A stretch of 64,000 nt of DNA from Talinum fruticosum (GCA_021018815.1 JAITYX010000121.1:620001-684000), one strand, 5' to 3'. Positions 1-13,956 are shown, numbered from the stretch's first letter. A program made the numbers and translations. The notes: generated from the letters alone by a model not told the origin.

Positions 1-3000
1 TTCCATATTCTATTGACATTTCGAATCACGAATTAATCTCCATCAATTGTTTCATCTTACCTGCTCACTATTTCTTTCCAATATCTTCCCTTCACCCCCA
101 AACCAAACAACAGGGTCATATTCTATTATATTGAATACTTTCCGCATGTTGCGTATTTCTCGAGCTGGTTATATATGTCTATTATTTAGTGGAAACATAT
201 TATGAATGAAGAATTAAATTAAAAATTACGATTAAAAAAACCAAGAAAATGAAACGAGAAAAATAAGACGGGGTGTCATTGTGAATGTACATAGAATCTG
301 ACCGAGTGATAAGTCAAACATACAATATATGCATCTTGTTTTTTTGCAATCTGCGAGATATCAACTCGAATCAATCTTGAGCAACTATTGAACTTCAAAT
401 TTGGTTTGATCTAACCTATATGTCAACATTCTTTAAAACTAATGTAAACAATAAAAGATAAAGTATATATAAAATTAAGAAAATGAGTGGAGAAATAGGG
501 AAAATCACGATCCAATTTACTACATTAAACAAAAATTTACATACTAAAAAAAAAAATTGAAAATAAGTACTTATTAAATTAGACCTTTGTAATAGCAAAC
601 TTTTTTAATTGACCTAACCATCTTCTCGTTCCCCCGCAAATATAGTGAGGAAGTACCAAATGAAACTTTTAAGAATACGGACTCAACGAAAATTCGAATT
701 ACGAGTCCAAGCTAACTTGAACCGAATATAGTTAAAAGAGTGTCATCACAAATGATAAAATGTTATATCTCAATATAAAGAGTAAAAAATGGACACAAAA
801 AAGAAATACATATCTTACATAAGCAAATATTAAAGAGTTAAATATTGAGAACAAACTCAAACCAAATATGGGTTCCATGTTCTATTGACATTTCGGAAAA
901 CGAATTAATCGCCATCCATTGTTTCATCTTACATGCTCACTATTTCTTTCCATTATCTTCCCTCCAGACCTCAAACCAAACAACGGGGTTATATTCTATA
1001 TTATTGAATACTTTCAACATGTTGCATATTTCTCGAGTTGGTTATATATGTCTATTATTTAGTGGAAACATATTATGAATGAAGAATTAAATTGAAAATT
1101 AAGAATAAAAAAACCAAGAAAATAAAAATAAAAAATAAGATAAGGTGTAATTACGAATGTATAGAGAATGTGACTGATTGATAAGTCAAATATAAAATAT
1201 ATGCATATTGTTTTTGTAATTGTGAGATATCAACTGAATCAATCTTGAGCAATTATTGAACTTTAAATTTAGTTTGATCTAGTCGATATGTCATGATTCT
1301 TTAAAACTAATGTAAACAATAAAAGATAAAGTATATATAAAATTAAGAAAATAAGTGGAGAAATCGATAAAATCATGATCCAATTTACTAATTTACGCAA
1401 AAATTTACATATTAAAAATAAAAAATAAAAAATAAGTACTTTATAAATTAGGCCTTAGTCATAGCACACTTCGTTTAATTGACCTAACCATCTTCTGTTC
1501 CCCTACAAATATAGTGAGGAAGTACCAAATGAAACTTTTGAGAAGATGGACTAAACGAAAATTCAAATTTCGAGTCCAAGATAACTTTAACCAAATATAA
1601 TTAAAAGAGTTCTAGCACAAATGATAAAATGTTATATCTCAAAATGAAGAGTTAAAAACGGACACAAAAAAGAAATACTTATCTTACATAAGCAAATATT
1701 AACAAGTTAATATTGAGAACAAACTCAAACCAAATATGGGTTCCATGGAACATTGGCATTTCGGAAAACGAATTAATCGCCATCAATTGTTTCATCTTAC
1801 ATGCTCACTATTTCTTTCCATTATCTTCTCTCCACCCCGAAACCAAACAACAGGATTATATTCTATAATATTTAATACTTTCTACATGTTGCATATTTCT
1901 CGAATTGGTTATATATGTCTATTATTTAATGGAAACATATTGTGAATGAAGAATTAAATTAAAAATTAAGAATAAAAAAACCAAGAAAATGAAAAAGAAA
2001 AATAAGATGGGGTGTCATTATGAATGTACATAGAATCTAACTGAGTGATAAGTAAAACATACAATATATATGCATATTTCTTTTTCAACTGCGAGATATC
2101 AACCGAATCAATCTTGAGCAATTATTGAACTTCAAATTTGGTTTGATCTAGCCTATATGCCAACATTCTTTAAAACTAATCTAAACAATAAAAGAGAAAA
2201 TATATATAAAATTAAGAAAATAAGTAGAGAAATAGAGAAAATCACGATCCAATTTACTACATTAAACAAAAATTTATATAATAAAAATAAAAAATTGAAA
2301 ATAAGTACTTATTAAATTAGACCTTTGTCGTAGCAAACTTCCTTTAATTGACCTAGCCATCTTCTGTTCCCCCTTCGATACATTGAGGAAGTACCAAATG
2401 AAACTTTTGAGAAGATGGACTCAACGAAATTCAAATTAGGATTCCAAGATAACTTTAACCGAATATAATTAAAATAGTGTTATCACAAATTATAAAATGT
2501 TTTATGTTCAAAATAAAGAGTAAAAAATCGCCATAAAAAGAAATACATATCTTACATAAGCAAATATTAAAGAGTTAATATTCAGAACAAACTCAAACCA
2601 AATGTGGGTTCCATGTTCTATGCACATTTCGGAACACGAATTAATAATCTCCATCAATTGTTTCATCTTACATGCTCACTATTTCTTTTCAATATCTTCC
2701 CTTCACCCCCAAACCACACAACATGGTCATATTCTATAATATTGAATACTTTCTCGCATGTTGTATATTTCTCGAGTTGGTTATATATGTCTATTATTTA
2801 GTGGAAACATATTATGAATGAAGAATTAAATTGAAGATTAAGAATAAAAAAATTAAGAAAATAAAAAAGAAAAATAAGATAGGGTGTCATTATGAATGTA
2901 CGAGAGAATCGACTGATTGATAAGTCAAATATACAATACATGCATATTGTTTTTTGTAATTTTTAGATATCAACTGAATCAATCTTGAGCAATTATTGAA

Positions 3001-3937
3001 CTTAAAATTTGGTTTGTTCTAGCCTATATGTCATGATTGTTTAAAACTAATGTAAACAATAAAAGATAAAGTATATATAAAATTAAGAAAATAAGTGGAG
3101 AAATAGAGAAAATCACGATCCAAATTACTAAATTAAACAAAAATTTATATATTAAAAATAAAAAATTGAAAATAAGTACATATTAAATTAGACCTTTGTC
3201 ATAGCACACTTTGTTTAATTGACCTAACCATCTTCTCGTTCCCCTACGGATATAGTGAGAAAGTACCAAATGAAACTTTTGAGAAGATGGACTCAACGAA
3301 AATTAAAATTACGAGTCCAGGAGAACTTTAACCGAAAGTTATATTTTCAAAATAAAGAGTAAAAAATCGACATAAAAAAGAAATACATATCTTACTTAAG
3401 AAAATATTTATGTGTTAATATTGGGAACAAACTCAAACCAAGTATGGGTTCCATGTTCTATTGACATTTCGGAATACGAATTAATCTCCATCAATTGTTT
3501 CATCTTACCTGCTCACTATTTATTTCCAATATCTTCCCTCCAACCCCAAACCAAACAATAGGGTTATATTCTATAATATTGAATACTTTATGCGTGTTCC
3601 ATATTTCGCAGAGTTGGTTATATATGTCTATTATTTAGTTGAAACATATTATGAATGAAGAATTAAATTATAAATTAAGAATAAAAAACCAAGAAATTGA
3701 AAAAGAAAAATAAGATGGGTTGTCATTATGCATGTACAGAGAATCGATCGAGTGATACGTCAAACATACAATATATGCATATTGTTTTTGCAACTGCGAG
3801 ATATCAACTGAATCAATCTTAAGTAATTATTGAACTTAAAATTTGGTTTGATCTAGCCTATATATCAAGATTCTTTAAAACTAATGCAAACAATAAAAGA
3901 TAAAATATACATAAAATTACAAAATAAGTGGAGAAAT
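1..3937. repeat. Tandem satellite, about 868-bp units (left block)
   Basis: The block beginning TTCCATRTTCTATTGACATTTCG recurs at about 1, 873, 1741, 2609 and 3449, giving spacings of 872, 868, 868 and 840 bp. Each unit carries the same ordered blocks, such as CATCAATTGTTTCATCTTAC, GGTTATATATGTCTATTATTT and ATCACGATCCAATTTACT. Units differ by scattered substitutions and small indels, so the array is not freshly homogenised. Short ORFs that recur once per unit drift in length and frame, so I read the unit as non-coding. The array runs off the left edge of the window and resumes at 11562. Confidence 0.9.
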
Positions 3938-6155
3938 TGTTAGCTTATCGTAAAGGTACAAATTAAAATACTACTTAGGCTTCTAATTAACATTATAAGA
4001 TACGAAAGTAGGGATCGAATCCACAAGGGAAGATATGACAACATGCAAGCTTTAATCTAATTAAATTTATTACTCCTAAAATCAAAATAGAAAATATAAA
4101 TTGGAAGATTAAATAACTAAAATTTTGCATTAAATAATTATGAAAAATAAATACTAAAATTACCTAGAATATTAACACTAATTTTCTATACCTAAACAAA
4201 CCCTGAAAATATAAAACGAAAATTACGAATAAATTTAACTAAATACCGAAGTAATTATATTCAAGAATTAAATATGAAAATTTATCAAATCAGTTCTAAA
4301 AATTCTAAAATTTAATCATAAACTAGGACTCTGCCTAAAACCTAAAAACAGATAAACCATGAAAAATAATAAAAGAAACTATTTTAAAACTAATTTTTAA
4401 CAGATCGCCTTAAAAATAATGAAAACCGACGAAAAATATTCTAAAAATTAAAATATATAAAGACTCAAAATTAAATTAAAATAAAATTACTAAAATTAAC
4501 CTAAACTATGGATATTTAGAGGGGGATAACAAAATTAATAAAAGACTATAAATTTATAAATAAAAATTGACCAACTAAAAGAAACTAAAAAGCAAATAAA
4601 AATTATCAAAGATATCAAATTTATAAAAACACGTAGTATAATCTATATCCACCATGCAATTTATTATTATTATTATTAACACACAAATTGATTTATTCAT
4701 GAGCTAAACTGTAGAAGACAACCACTAGCGGATCTTCTCCGTTTTTCTTTAATTATTAGTTATTTAGACCTAACCCTAATATAAACCCTACTAATATTGA
4801 TAACCCTAGCACTAGCACTAGAATTTAATCAAATTAGATTATTAAGTATTAGAAATATATCATCTAACATCTATTAATCAATCTACTAGCAAATTGATTT
4901 AAAAAGGATCTATGATAATTTCCTAATTAAAAGATATGGGTATGAGCCATCCATGATTAACTAGGGTGATACTTATGTCTAAAAGACCAAGCGATTACGT
5001 ACTTAACCCCTTTAAACTATCACATGAATTTATATAGAACTAATTAGTATGCACTCCAATTAATTAAACATAAAAATCATAAACGTTAAGCGTAAATTAT
5101 CATAGAATCATGGACAAAATCAATAAGAGAATAAAGATGGAAACTTTGTTTCAAAATAACTAATCTAATATGGTTTCAAGTAGATTATACTAAATATGAA
5201 AACTACTCACACATAATATAATTTAAGACATGTAAAAATAACATGTTTAATATTAAACTAACAATAAAAATAAAGTCTTAAAATAAAAATTACAATAATA
5301 ATACTAATATCACAATATTTCTTCTTGGCACGATGATGATCAAGATGATGGTGATAAGGAGGGCTGGTGATGAAGATAAATGGGGATGATAATTATGATA
5401 ATGTTGACGTGAGGATGAAAGATGAAGATGTGAAATTGTGATGATAATAATAAGTGGTGATGAGTGAAAGAGAGAATGTGATGATGATTAAAAAAAATGG
5501 CTACGTGAAGATGTTAGAGAGAGAAGTGAGATGATGATAATGATAATTATGATGATGATTATGGTGGCAAAGGAAATAGGGTGGTGAGGTTAGGCGTGAA
5601 TCAGGAGGTAGCGAAGAGATGGTGATGAGAAGGATTATGATGATGGTGGAGGGTAGCATGAAGAGGTGATGATGTGAAGAGAAGAGAAAGGGTGGCATAG
5701 GTGGAGAGGTAAGAGGTGGTGATGGGGGTGGTCATCAAGATCCTAGGGCCCCGTGAGCAGCTTGTTATTTTAGCGTGACGAGAGGTGGCGTGAGATGGTG
5801 AGACTCCTTGCATGGTTATTTCTCTTTCTTCTCTTTTAAGTTTCCTTCTTTTCATGTAACTCTAAGGAGGAGTCCTAGTGAGTTTGGGAGTAGGATAATT
5901 CTTACTCATAATAGGACTTATAAAATAAATCCTCATAAAATAAATATTTTATGAGTCATTATTTTTGGATTGATTTCATGTGTTTTCTTGAATGCTTGCC
6001 GGTAACTAAAAATCCACTTTTAACGTCTTTTCTTCACTTCTCCACTTTATTCGATAATTACCTAAAAATAAATAAAATAGAATAATTTAGATAAAATAAA
6101 CTATATAATATAAACTAAATAACTACTAAAAATGCGTACAAAATACGACTTAACA
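3938..6155 (-). repeat. 3' LTR of the gag-only element
   Basis: The 2218-bp LTR is the downstream copy because the element is on the minus strand. It aligns along its full length with 9344-11556, with many substitutions, which points to an old insertion. It contains a GAT/ATG-rich tract at about 5330-5720 that creates His/Ser-rich shadow ORFs. Confidence 0.88.
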
Positions 6156-6175
6156 AATTCCCCCACACTTAGACT
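6156..6175 (-). other. Polypurine tract next to the 3' LTR
   Basis: On the minus strand this reads AAGTGTGGGGGAATT immediately before the LTR. This is the expected place and composition for the plus-strand DNA primer of an LTR element. Confidence 0.75.
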
Positions 6176-7789
6176 TTGGACGTCCTCATGCAAAGAAATC
6201 TAAGACTCGATTTAAATTATGTTTTCTCATAAAGACACACATAAAACATAAAGTATACACTAGGTTTGCCTTATTTCAAAAAACAGTTTGATGAAAAGTT
6301 GTCTTTCCCAAGCAAGCGAAAAACTCAAACATTGAATTGTCACCAGAGAGTTTATTCATTAGCCTCACTATATCTATTTTAATTTAGTAACAATAAAAAA
6401 TTATCCATCTTATTCAAACATGTACATACTGGTCAAGAGGTGTAAAAAGCTTTAGGATAGGAATAATTAAGGTGTAGCATGGTTATAGAGAAGCTGAATC
6501 AGCGAGATAACTCATTAAAAACCGATAACAAACTTGTCTTGCAAACTTTTATTCCAACTTATTTTCTTTTTCTCTTTTTTTTCTAACTCCATTCATCAAG
6601 CACATATTCGAGGCCCTTATAGGGTCTTAAAAATATAACACTCCCTGTCTCACACTCACCCAAATAGAGGTGCTGGAGTTAACACTTTATTTTTTTCTTT
6701 TTTTTTTTCTCGTTAGTATGGTTGGAGTCATTGATCGACCCAAAAGGGGCATGACTCTCCCAACATGGGTTACTCCATTCATAAAAGCTCAACTTGAGAC
6801 CTAAACTTAAGGGAAATGGTACCGACTCACCAACTCCTACCCATGTTGGTAAGCTAACATTTTTCTTCTTTTTTTTTTATTGTTGGCATGTTTCGAATTG
6901 TAAATGGCCCTTAACAAGGTTGACTCTTCCAGCACAGGTCTTTTCCAAACACAAGCCGTTGAAGGGGAACAAGTGTCGTACCACCTAAACCAATATGTGT
7001 TGGTAAACCAACATATTCTAAACTTTAATAGGCAAGACAAGAAAAATTAAATTTTCAATGAGTTATCTTCTAAATTCAGTAGTCTAGTGAACGATTTAAG
7101 TCAATTTATTACCTTTATCACGGTCATACGACATGATCAAATAAAAAAAATTATGATCGTCACTTAATTGAAGAAATATATGAGGATCAACTCAAACAAT
7201 CCTGAATGACACTTAACATGCTCAAATTTCTCACTTACAAAGGGGAAAAAAACTATAAACAGAAAATTTTAAGCAAGTTAACCTAACATATATTCATGTT
7301 CATGCATTTCTTCACAAGAAAGACACTGAATTTTTTTTTCAAAAAATAAGATAAAAAGATAAATGCATAAAATTAAAATGCAGGTTGTACTCCCCACACT
7401 TAATTCATGCATTGTCCCTAATGCATGCAAAATAAAATAAAAAAGCAAAAATTATAGAAATTTCCCTGAAAAATGTTGGGTTGCCTCCCAACTAGCGCCT
7501 TTGTTTACTGTCTTTGGCTCGACACCTCTACAACTCAAGGATCATTCAGTTGCATTTTCCACACTAAACAGATCTAGTCTCCTGTATACTTGCAATTAGC
7601 GGAAATTTCTTTTGGAAAACAACAAATGTATTCTCCCCCACACTTATCTTTTTGTTCCTTTTCAATTTTGATTTGTTCACGAATAGATCTTTAAGGAACT
7701 TAGCATAATGAAATTCCCGTTTCATGGTATCTAGAAGAGGAATGTTTGTTTCTGTCTTCCTAGATATTTCTATGATATCTTCAATTTCC
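6176..7789 (-). other. Non-coding 3' interior of the gag-only element
   Basis: No supported gene. On the minus strand, 7380-7540 contains the block around GGCGCTAGTTGGGAGGCAACC, a signature often found downstream of pol in Athila-like elements. Its closeness to the gag remnant suggests that all of pol was deleted. Confidence 0.55.
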
Positions 7790-9260
7790 TCACCTATTTG
7801 TAGGAGTTGTGCTTATTAGTCTACTAGGCAAAGGTAGGATAGGCTTGTAAAGATATTTCTTATTTTCACCTATTTCCTTAGCATTAGAGGCCTTATCTTT
7901 ATTTCGGTCAAGTTCAAATTCCTTTACCTTTAGTTCTGGCTTTCCCTCTATGTTTTTCCTAGTTTCCTCTAGCTCTTTTCCACTATTAAGTGTTATGATA
8001 CACACATTTTCTTTTGGATCCTGAAAAGGTTAAGATTGTATTTGGGTTTGCAGGTTGCTAATTATTATATCATTGACAATTTATCTCTCTTGAACCTGTT
8101 TAATAGTCATCTCTAAGCTTTGGAACCTAAGGTCAGTCTCCTTTTCTCGATCATCCATTTTTTATTGACTTGCTCGAAGAGATAATTAATTCTATCTTGA
8201 GCAACAAATTGATCAAATTCTAGGGGTTTTCTTCAAATCCATACCTAAGGTTATGATAGTCCCTCCATTTTTCATAAGTGTTGGAGAATGGGTTACAGTT
8301 CATTTGACCTTGGTTGGAATAAATAGCATTCACATGCCCCCATTGTTGTGTGGTACATACATCGAGCAACATGACCCTCTAAACGAGAAAATACTACAAA
8401 CTAATGTTTCTCCTTTATTGACCAATTTGTTGAGTATAATAGTAATTTGGGACAATTAGGTCTCTACAAATGGGCCTAAACTAAATTCATTAATTCTCCT
8501 AAACTGGATATCTCCAATTATGAATTGTTGAGTATTTTGGTCCATAATATTAACGAGTTCTCTGGCTTGAGTTGGAGTCTTATTAAATAGGCCCCTCCAC
8601 TAGCAACATCTACCATATTTGTATCTATTGGCAATAACATAAAAATATTGAATCAATAAATGCTTAGAAATTTGATGTTGGGGACAACTAGCACATAATT
8701 TATTAAAATGTTCCCAATATTCATAAAATGTCTCCTCAGTCATCTCTTTAATGCCACAAATTTCCTTTCTAATGGACGCAATCCTAGATGCAAGAAAAAA
8801 TTTCTCTAGAAATACTTTATGAACTTGAGTCTATGTAGCGAAGGTTGTAGGGTGTAGGTAATAGAACCAATCTTTAGCCTTATCCTCGAAGTGAAAAGGG
8901 AAAGGCTCTCAACTTAATTTGGTCTTGGGTGATTCCCTCAAGTTACATGATGGAACATGTAATAATAAACTCATTGATATGACGTTATGGGTCCTCACCG
9001 GACAGTCCATGAAATTTAGGTAACAAATTTAAAAATTCAAAGTTCAATTTCGAGTGTTCGGTCCAATGCAGGATATGAGATAGGCGAAGTTGTGTATCCA
9101 AGATAGGTGCAGCAAGTTCATATAAAGTAGTCATCTTAAGAATTTCAGAACTTACGTAAACATAATCAAAGTCACTTACTTGGCTTTCAACATCGTCAAA
9201 TGTATGCTCCTTGTCAAAATAAAAAAAATAAAAAATATGAAAATAAACTATTAAAGTCAC
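7790..9260 (-). pseudogene. gag relic of the gag-only LTR element
   Basis: Reading leftwards from 9260, the first open stretch (8985-9260) contains TLYELAAP and then LLPKFHGLSGEDP, the usual start of plant gypsy Gag. Shifted frames at about 8560-8780 give words like ETFYEYWEHFNKLC and HLLIQYFY, the conserved middle of the capsid-like region. The last open stretch (7790-8005) resembles the segment before protease, with ITLNSGKEL and KPILPLPSRL. At least three frame breaks and stops separate these pieces, so no Gag can be made. The family assignment rests on recalled family patterns. Confidence 0.75.
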
Positions 9261-9320
9261 AATGCAGTAATAAAAGTAGTAAATCTAAATTAAATAAAAC
9301 TAACAACTATTATTTTCTTT

Positions 9321-9338
9321 CTCCAAGCAACGACACCA
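9321..9338 (-). other. Primer-binding site, tRNA-Asp type
   Basis: On the minus strand this reads TGGTGTCGTTGCTTGGAG, a diverged form of the plant PBS TGGCGCCGTTGCCGGGGA that pairs with the 3' end of tRNA-Asp. It lies five bases inside the 5' LTR and fixes the element's orientation. Confidence 0.75.
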
Positions 9339-9343
9339 AAATT

Positions 9344-11556
9344 TGTTAGCTTGTCGTACAGCTTACAAAATAAACCACTACTTAGGCTTATAATTAACAA
9401 CATAACATAGAAAAGTAGGGATTGAATCCACGAGGAAAGATATAATAACATGCAAGCTTTAATCTAATTAAATTTACTACTCTTAAAATCAAAATAGAAA
9501 ATATAAACTAGAAAATTAAATAAGTAAAATTCTGCACTAAATAATTACCAAAACAAATACTAAAATTACCCAGAATATTAACACTAATTTTCTAGACCTA
9601 AACAAACGCCAAAAATATAAAACCAAAATTAAAAACTTGCAGTAATTAAATTCAAAAATTAAATATGAAAAGTTATCAAATCAGTTCCAAAAATTCTAAA
9701 ATTTAATCACCGTAAACTAGGACTCTATCTAAACCCTAGAAACAGATAAACCACGAAAAATAATAAAACAAACTATTTTAAAACTAATTTTTAACGTATC
9801 GACTCAAAAATAACAAAAGCTGACAGAGAAATAATCTAAAAACTAAAATATATAAAGACTCAAAATTAAATTAAAATAAAATTACTAAAATTAACCTAAA
9901 ATATGTATATTCACGCCGGGGGCGAATAACAAAATTAATAAAAGACTATAAATTTAGAAATAAAAATTGACAAACTAAAGGAAATAACTAAAAAGCAAAT
10001 AAAAATTATCAAAGATATCATATTTATAAAAACGCTTAGTATAATCTATATCCACCATCCAAATTATTATTTATTATTAACATACAAATTGATCTATCCA
10101 TGAGTTAAATTGTAGAAGACAACCACTAGCGGATCTTCCCGTTTTTCCTTAATTATTAGTTACTTAGACCTAATCCTAATATAAACCCTACTAATATTGA
10201 TAACCCTAGTACTAGCACTAGAATTTAATCAAATTAGAGCATTAACTATTAGAAAAACATCATCTAACACCTATTAATCAATCTACTAGCAAATTGATTT
10301 AAAAAGGATCTATGATAATTTCCTAATTAAAAGAGATGGTTATGAGCCATCCATGATTAATTAGGGTGATACTTACGTCTAAAAGACTAAGCGATTATAT
10401 ACTTAAACCCTTTAAACTATCATATGAATTTATATAGAACTAATTAGCATGCAATATAATTAATTAAACATAAAAATCATAAACGTTAAGCACAAATTAT
10501 CATATAATCATGGACAAAATCAATAAGACAATAAAGATCCAAATTTTATTTCAAAATAACTAATCTAACATGGTTTCAAGTAGATTATACTAAATATGAA
10601 AACTACTCACACATAATATAATTTAAGACACGTAAAAATAACATCTTTAATATTAAACTAACAATAAAAATAAAGTCTTAAAATAAAAATTACAATAATA
10701 ATACTACTAATATAATATTTCTTCTTGGCACGATGATGATCAAGATGATGATGATAAGGAGGGTTGGTGATGAAGATAAATGGTGATGATGATTATGAGA
10801 ATGTTGGCTTGAGGATGAGAGATGAAGATGTGAGATTGTGATGATAATAATAAGTGGTGATGAGTGAAAGAGAGAATGTGATGATGATTAAAAAAAATGG
10901 CTTCTTGAAGATGTTAGAAAGAGAAGTGAGATGATGATAACGATAATTATGATGATGATTATGGTGGCGAAGGAAATAGGGTGGTGAGGTTAGGTGTGAA
11001 TCGGGAGGTAGCGAAGAGATGGTGATGAGGAGGATTATGATGATGGTGGAGGGTAGCGTGAAGAGGTGATGATGTGAAGAGCGAGAGAAAGGTTGGCGTC
11101 GATGGAGAGGTGAGAGGTGGTGATGGGTGTGGTCATCAAGATCCCGGGGCTCCAGTGAGCTGCTTGGTTTTTTAGCGTGATGAGAGGTGGCGTGAGATGG
11201 TGAGACTCCTTGCATGGTTATTTCTCTTTCTTCTCGTTTAAGTTTCCTTCTTCTCATGTAACTTTAAGGAGAAGGCCTAGTGAGTTTGGGAGTAGGATAA
11301 TTCCTACTCGTAATATGACTTTATAAAATAAATCCTCATAAAATAAATATTTTATGAGTCATTATTTTTGGATCGATTTTATGTCTTTCTTGAACGCTTG
11401 TCGGTAACTAAAAATCCACTTTTAACGCCTTTTCTTCTCTTCCCCACTTTATTCGATAATTACCTAAAATAAAACAAAATAGAATAATTGAGATAAAATA
11501 AACTATATAATACAAACTAAATAACTACAAAAATACGTACAAAATACGACTTAATA
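9344..11556 (-). repeat. 5' LTR of the gag-only element
   Basis: The 2213-bp partner of 3938-6155 is the upstream LTR on the minus strand. It ends CTTAATA directly before the GAAAT duplication. It holds the same GAT-rich tract (10730-11110) as its partner. Confidence 0.88.
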
Positions 11557-11561
11557 GAAAT

Positions 11562-12467
11562 AGAGAAAATCACGATCCAATTTAGTGAATTAAACAAAAA
11601 TTTACATATTAAAAATGAAAAATAGAAAATAAGTACTTGATAAAGTTAGACCTTAGTCATAGTAAATTTTGTTTAATTGACCTAAATATCTTCTCGTTCC
11701 CCCTGTTGATATAGTGAGGAAGTACCAAATGAAATTTTTAGAAGACGGACTCAACAAAAATTCAAATTACAAGTCCAAGGTATCTTTAACTAAATACAAT
11801 TAAAAGAGTTTCATCGAAATGTTAAAATGTTATATCTTCGCAATAAAGAGTAAAAAATCGACACAAAAAAGAAATACATACCTTAGATAAGCAAATATTA
11901 AAGAGTTAATATTGAGAACAAACTCAAGCCAAATAGGGGTTCCATATTCTATTGAGATTTCGGACTCACGAATTAATCTCCATCAATTGTTTCATCTTAC
12001 TTGCTTACTATTTCTTTCAAATATCTTCCCTCCACCTCAAAACCAAACAAAGCAGTCATATTCTATAATATTGATTACTTTCTACATCTTGCACATTCGA
12101 GTTGGTTATATATGTCTATTATTTAGTGAAAATATATTATAAATGAAGAATTAAATTAAAAATTAAGAATAAAAAACCAAGAAAATGAAAAAGAAAAATA
12201 AGATGGGGTGTCATTATGCATGTACGAGATAATCGACCGAGTGTTAAGTCAAACATACAATATATGCATATTGTTTTTTGCAATCTGCGAGATATCAATT
12301 GAATCAATCTTGAGTAATTATTGAACTTAAAATTTGATTTGATCTAGCCTACATGTCATGATTCTTTAAAACTAATGCAAACATTAAAAGATCAAGTATA
12401 AAAAAATTTACAAAATAAGTGAAGAAATAGAGAAAATCATGATCCAATTTATTGAATTAAACAAAAG
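11562..12467. repeat. Tandem satellite, right block (continuation)
   Basis: This is the continuation of the 868-bp array after the LTR-element insertion. The TTCCATATTCTATTGA block is at 11940. Joining 3449-3937 to 11562-11939 rebuilds one unit of about 867 bp. The array stops inside a unit near 12467, just after ATTAAACAAAAGTTT, where unrelated sequence begins. Confidence 0.88.
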
Positions 12468-12496
12468 TTTCGGACCACTCTCCGTGAAGGTTTCGT

Positions 12497-13921
12497 TGTT
12501 GGAGAGTCTAAGTCACTCGTAGAGGGAGGTGAATATGGTGATGAAGAAAATTAAACAATTTTTGCACCAATACAAACTAAAAGCAGATTTTGAGTCTAGA
12601 AAGGACTCGTAAAGGTAATAGCACGAGATATACATGGAAATCCTCCTAGGGAAAAAAACCATGGACAGTGCTAATCGAAGCACCAAATCAAATCCACTAT
12701 TTTGGATCCACAAAATATAAAGGACTCGACTCAATCATAATTGCTCCCTTAAACAATTCCTTACAATGTTTTCCTCAACTCGGAAAATTCCTTATCCGAT
12801 CTACTACTTCCGACCGAGGTAACCTTTATAATCGGGGACAACTGAGCTGGGTTAACCCTTATAGCTCGGTCAAGGGACTTACTAAGAAGGTAAGAGAAGT
12901 ATGTAATTGATTACAAGACTTTCCTTACAACTCGGAGAATATTAAATACGGAATTGGAGTTGTAAGTAGAAGATTAAGTAAGAATGAATCCAATAATAGG
13001 TTTAACAATGATTCCGGTAACCTTTAAGTCTTACAAAGTGGCTTCTATTTATCGGCGCCCAAGAAGAGTGACTGTTGAGGCTTGTTTCTAAACTAAAGTC
13101 TTCACTAGCCTTTATAATGACTATTATGAGTCACTCGTAAAAGATCTGTTGGGATGTGAACGTTGTCCAACGGCTCTTGCCTCCAAAAGATGGTCCAATC
13201 ACTTGGTGGTGACCGAAAATTGCGATGGAAACACTAGTTAGGCCTAGAGTTGGAATTTTCTAGTTTTGGAAACAAACAACCCCGACACGAGTGTTTGAGC
13301 ATTGTCCGAAGTAGCTAAAACTTGTCTCGCTAGTGGTTAACGGCTAGAAGTCGATTGCTTTTGTAATTCAAAAATAGATTAGCCTCGTTTGAATAACCTA
13401 CGAAAGCAAACCACATAGGCTCTCAAAGTATAACAATACTTTGGTCCAAGATTAGGCACATATAATAAATAAATCCGAGTAATTAAATGCTTAAATATCT
13501 TTGGCCTAAAATAATGGAACTTTCCGAGTCTAATATTCAATATACTCAAATTTCATCTTGAGTCAATCCTAAGCCGATCAAGTTAGAGAGAGTAAAATAT
13601 CGAGTATAACAACTTGATCCGGTCAAATAAATCTCTAGGAAATAAACTAACTTAGAATAAAGAATTAATGCTCGTAATTCTTTTTGTGTTGAAATACAAA
13701 GTCGAGTGTTTAGAGAAAGTGAGTTATAAAAATTATTTGATCATGTGATGGTTCTGAGTGATGTCTCATTATGTCGAAACTCCTATCTAACTTTTCATTA
13801 TGTTACGACTCGACTCGAAAGAGCCTTACTACATATCTTCGTCACTGGTGTTTTTGACTCACTCATACATCATTCGGAACCATCGCCCTATTCACCCCCT
13901 CTAGGGTGACTTAGAATCTCA
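12497..13921 (+). repeat. Copia-type LTR (plus strand), approximate ends
   Basis: The block starts TGTTGGAGAG and ends near TAGAATCTCA, just before an initiator-Met-type PBS. Near its ends are inversely matching blocks, AGTCACTCGTAGAGGGAGGTGAAT (split: AGTCACTCGTAG then AGGGAGGTGAAT) at about 12510 and ATTCACCCCCTCTAGGGTGACT at about 13890. Such blocks are typical of SIRE/Maximus-like copia LTRs. No second LTR in the same orientation was found, so the element is broken. End positions are estimated from the TG...CA rule. Confidence 0.65.
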
Positions 13922-13938
13922 AAGAGTAGGCCTTTAAT

Positions 13939-13956
13939 TGGTATCAAAACCTAGGA
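13939..13956 (+). other. Primer-binding site, initiator tRNA-Met type
   Basis: TGGTATCAAAACCTAGG lies 17 bp after the LTR end. The plant copia consensus is TGGTATCAGAGC. Confidence 0.75.

Larger units (their letters stand above)
3938..11556 (-). mobile_element. Non-autonomous Ty3/gypsy LTR retrotransposon (gag-only relic)
   Basis: Two direct repeats of about 2.2 kb (3938-6155 and 9344-11556) begin TGTTAGCTT and end CTTAACA or CTTAATA. They are flanked by the 5-bp duplication GAAAT at 3933-3937 and 11557-11561. The element lies on the minus strand. A tRNA-Asp-like PBS adjoins the right LTR and a polypurine tract adjoins the left LTR. The 3.2-kb interior holds only gag-type coding remnants and a 3' leader-like block, with no RT, integrase or protease found. 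Gag wording such as LYELAAP and FHGLSGEDP, and the untranslated block GGGTTGCCTCCCAACTAGCG, recall Athila-type elements. That lineage call is inference. Confidence 0.9.

Noticed and set aside
5501..5855. His/Ser-rich ORFs on the minus strand (also 10793-11257, 154 codons)
   Set aside because: They arise from GAT/ATG-rich simple sequence in both LTRs of the gag-only element, and the frame is not kept between the two LTRs.
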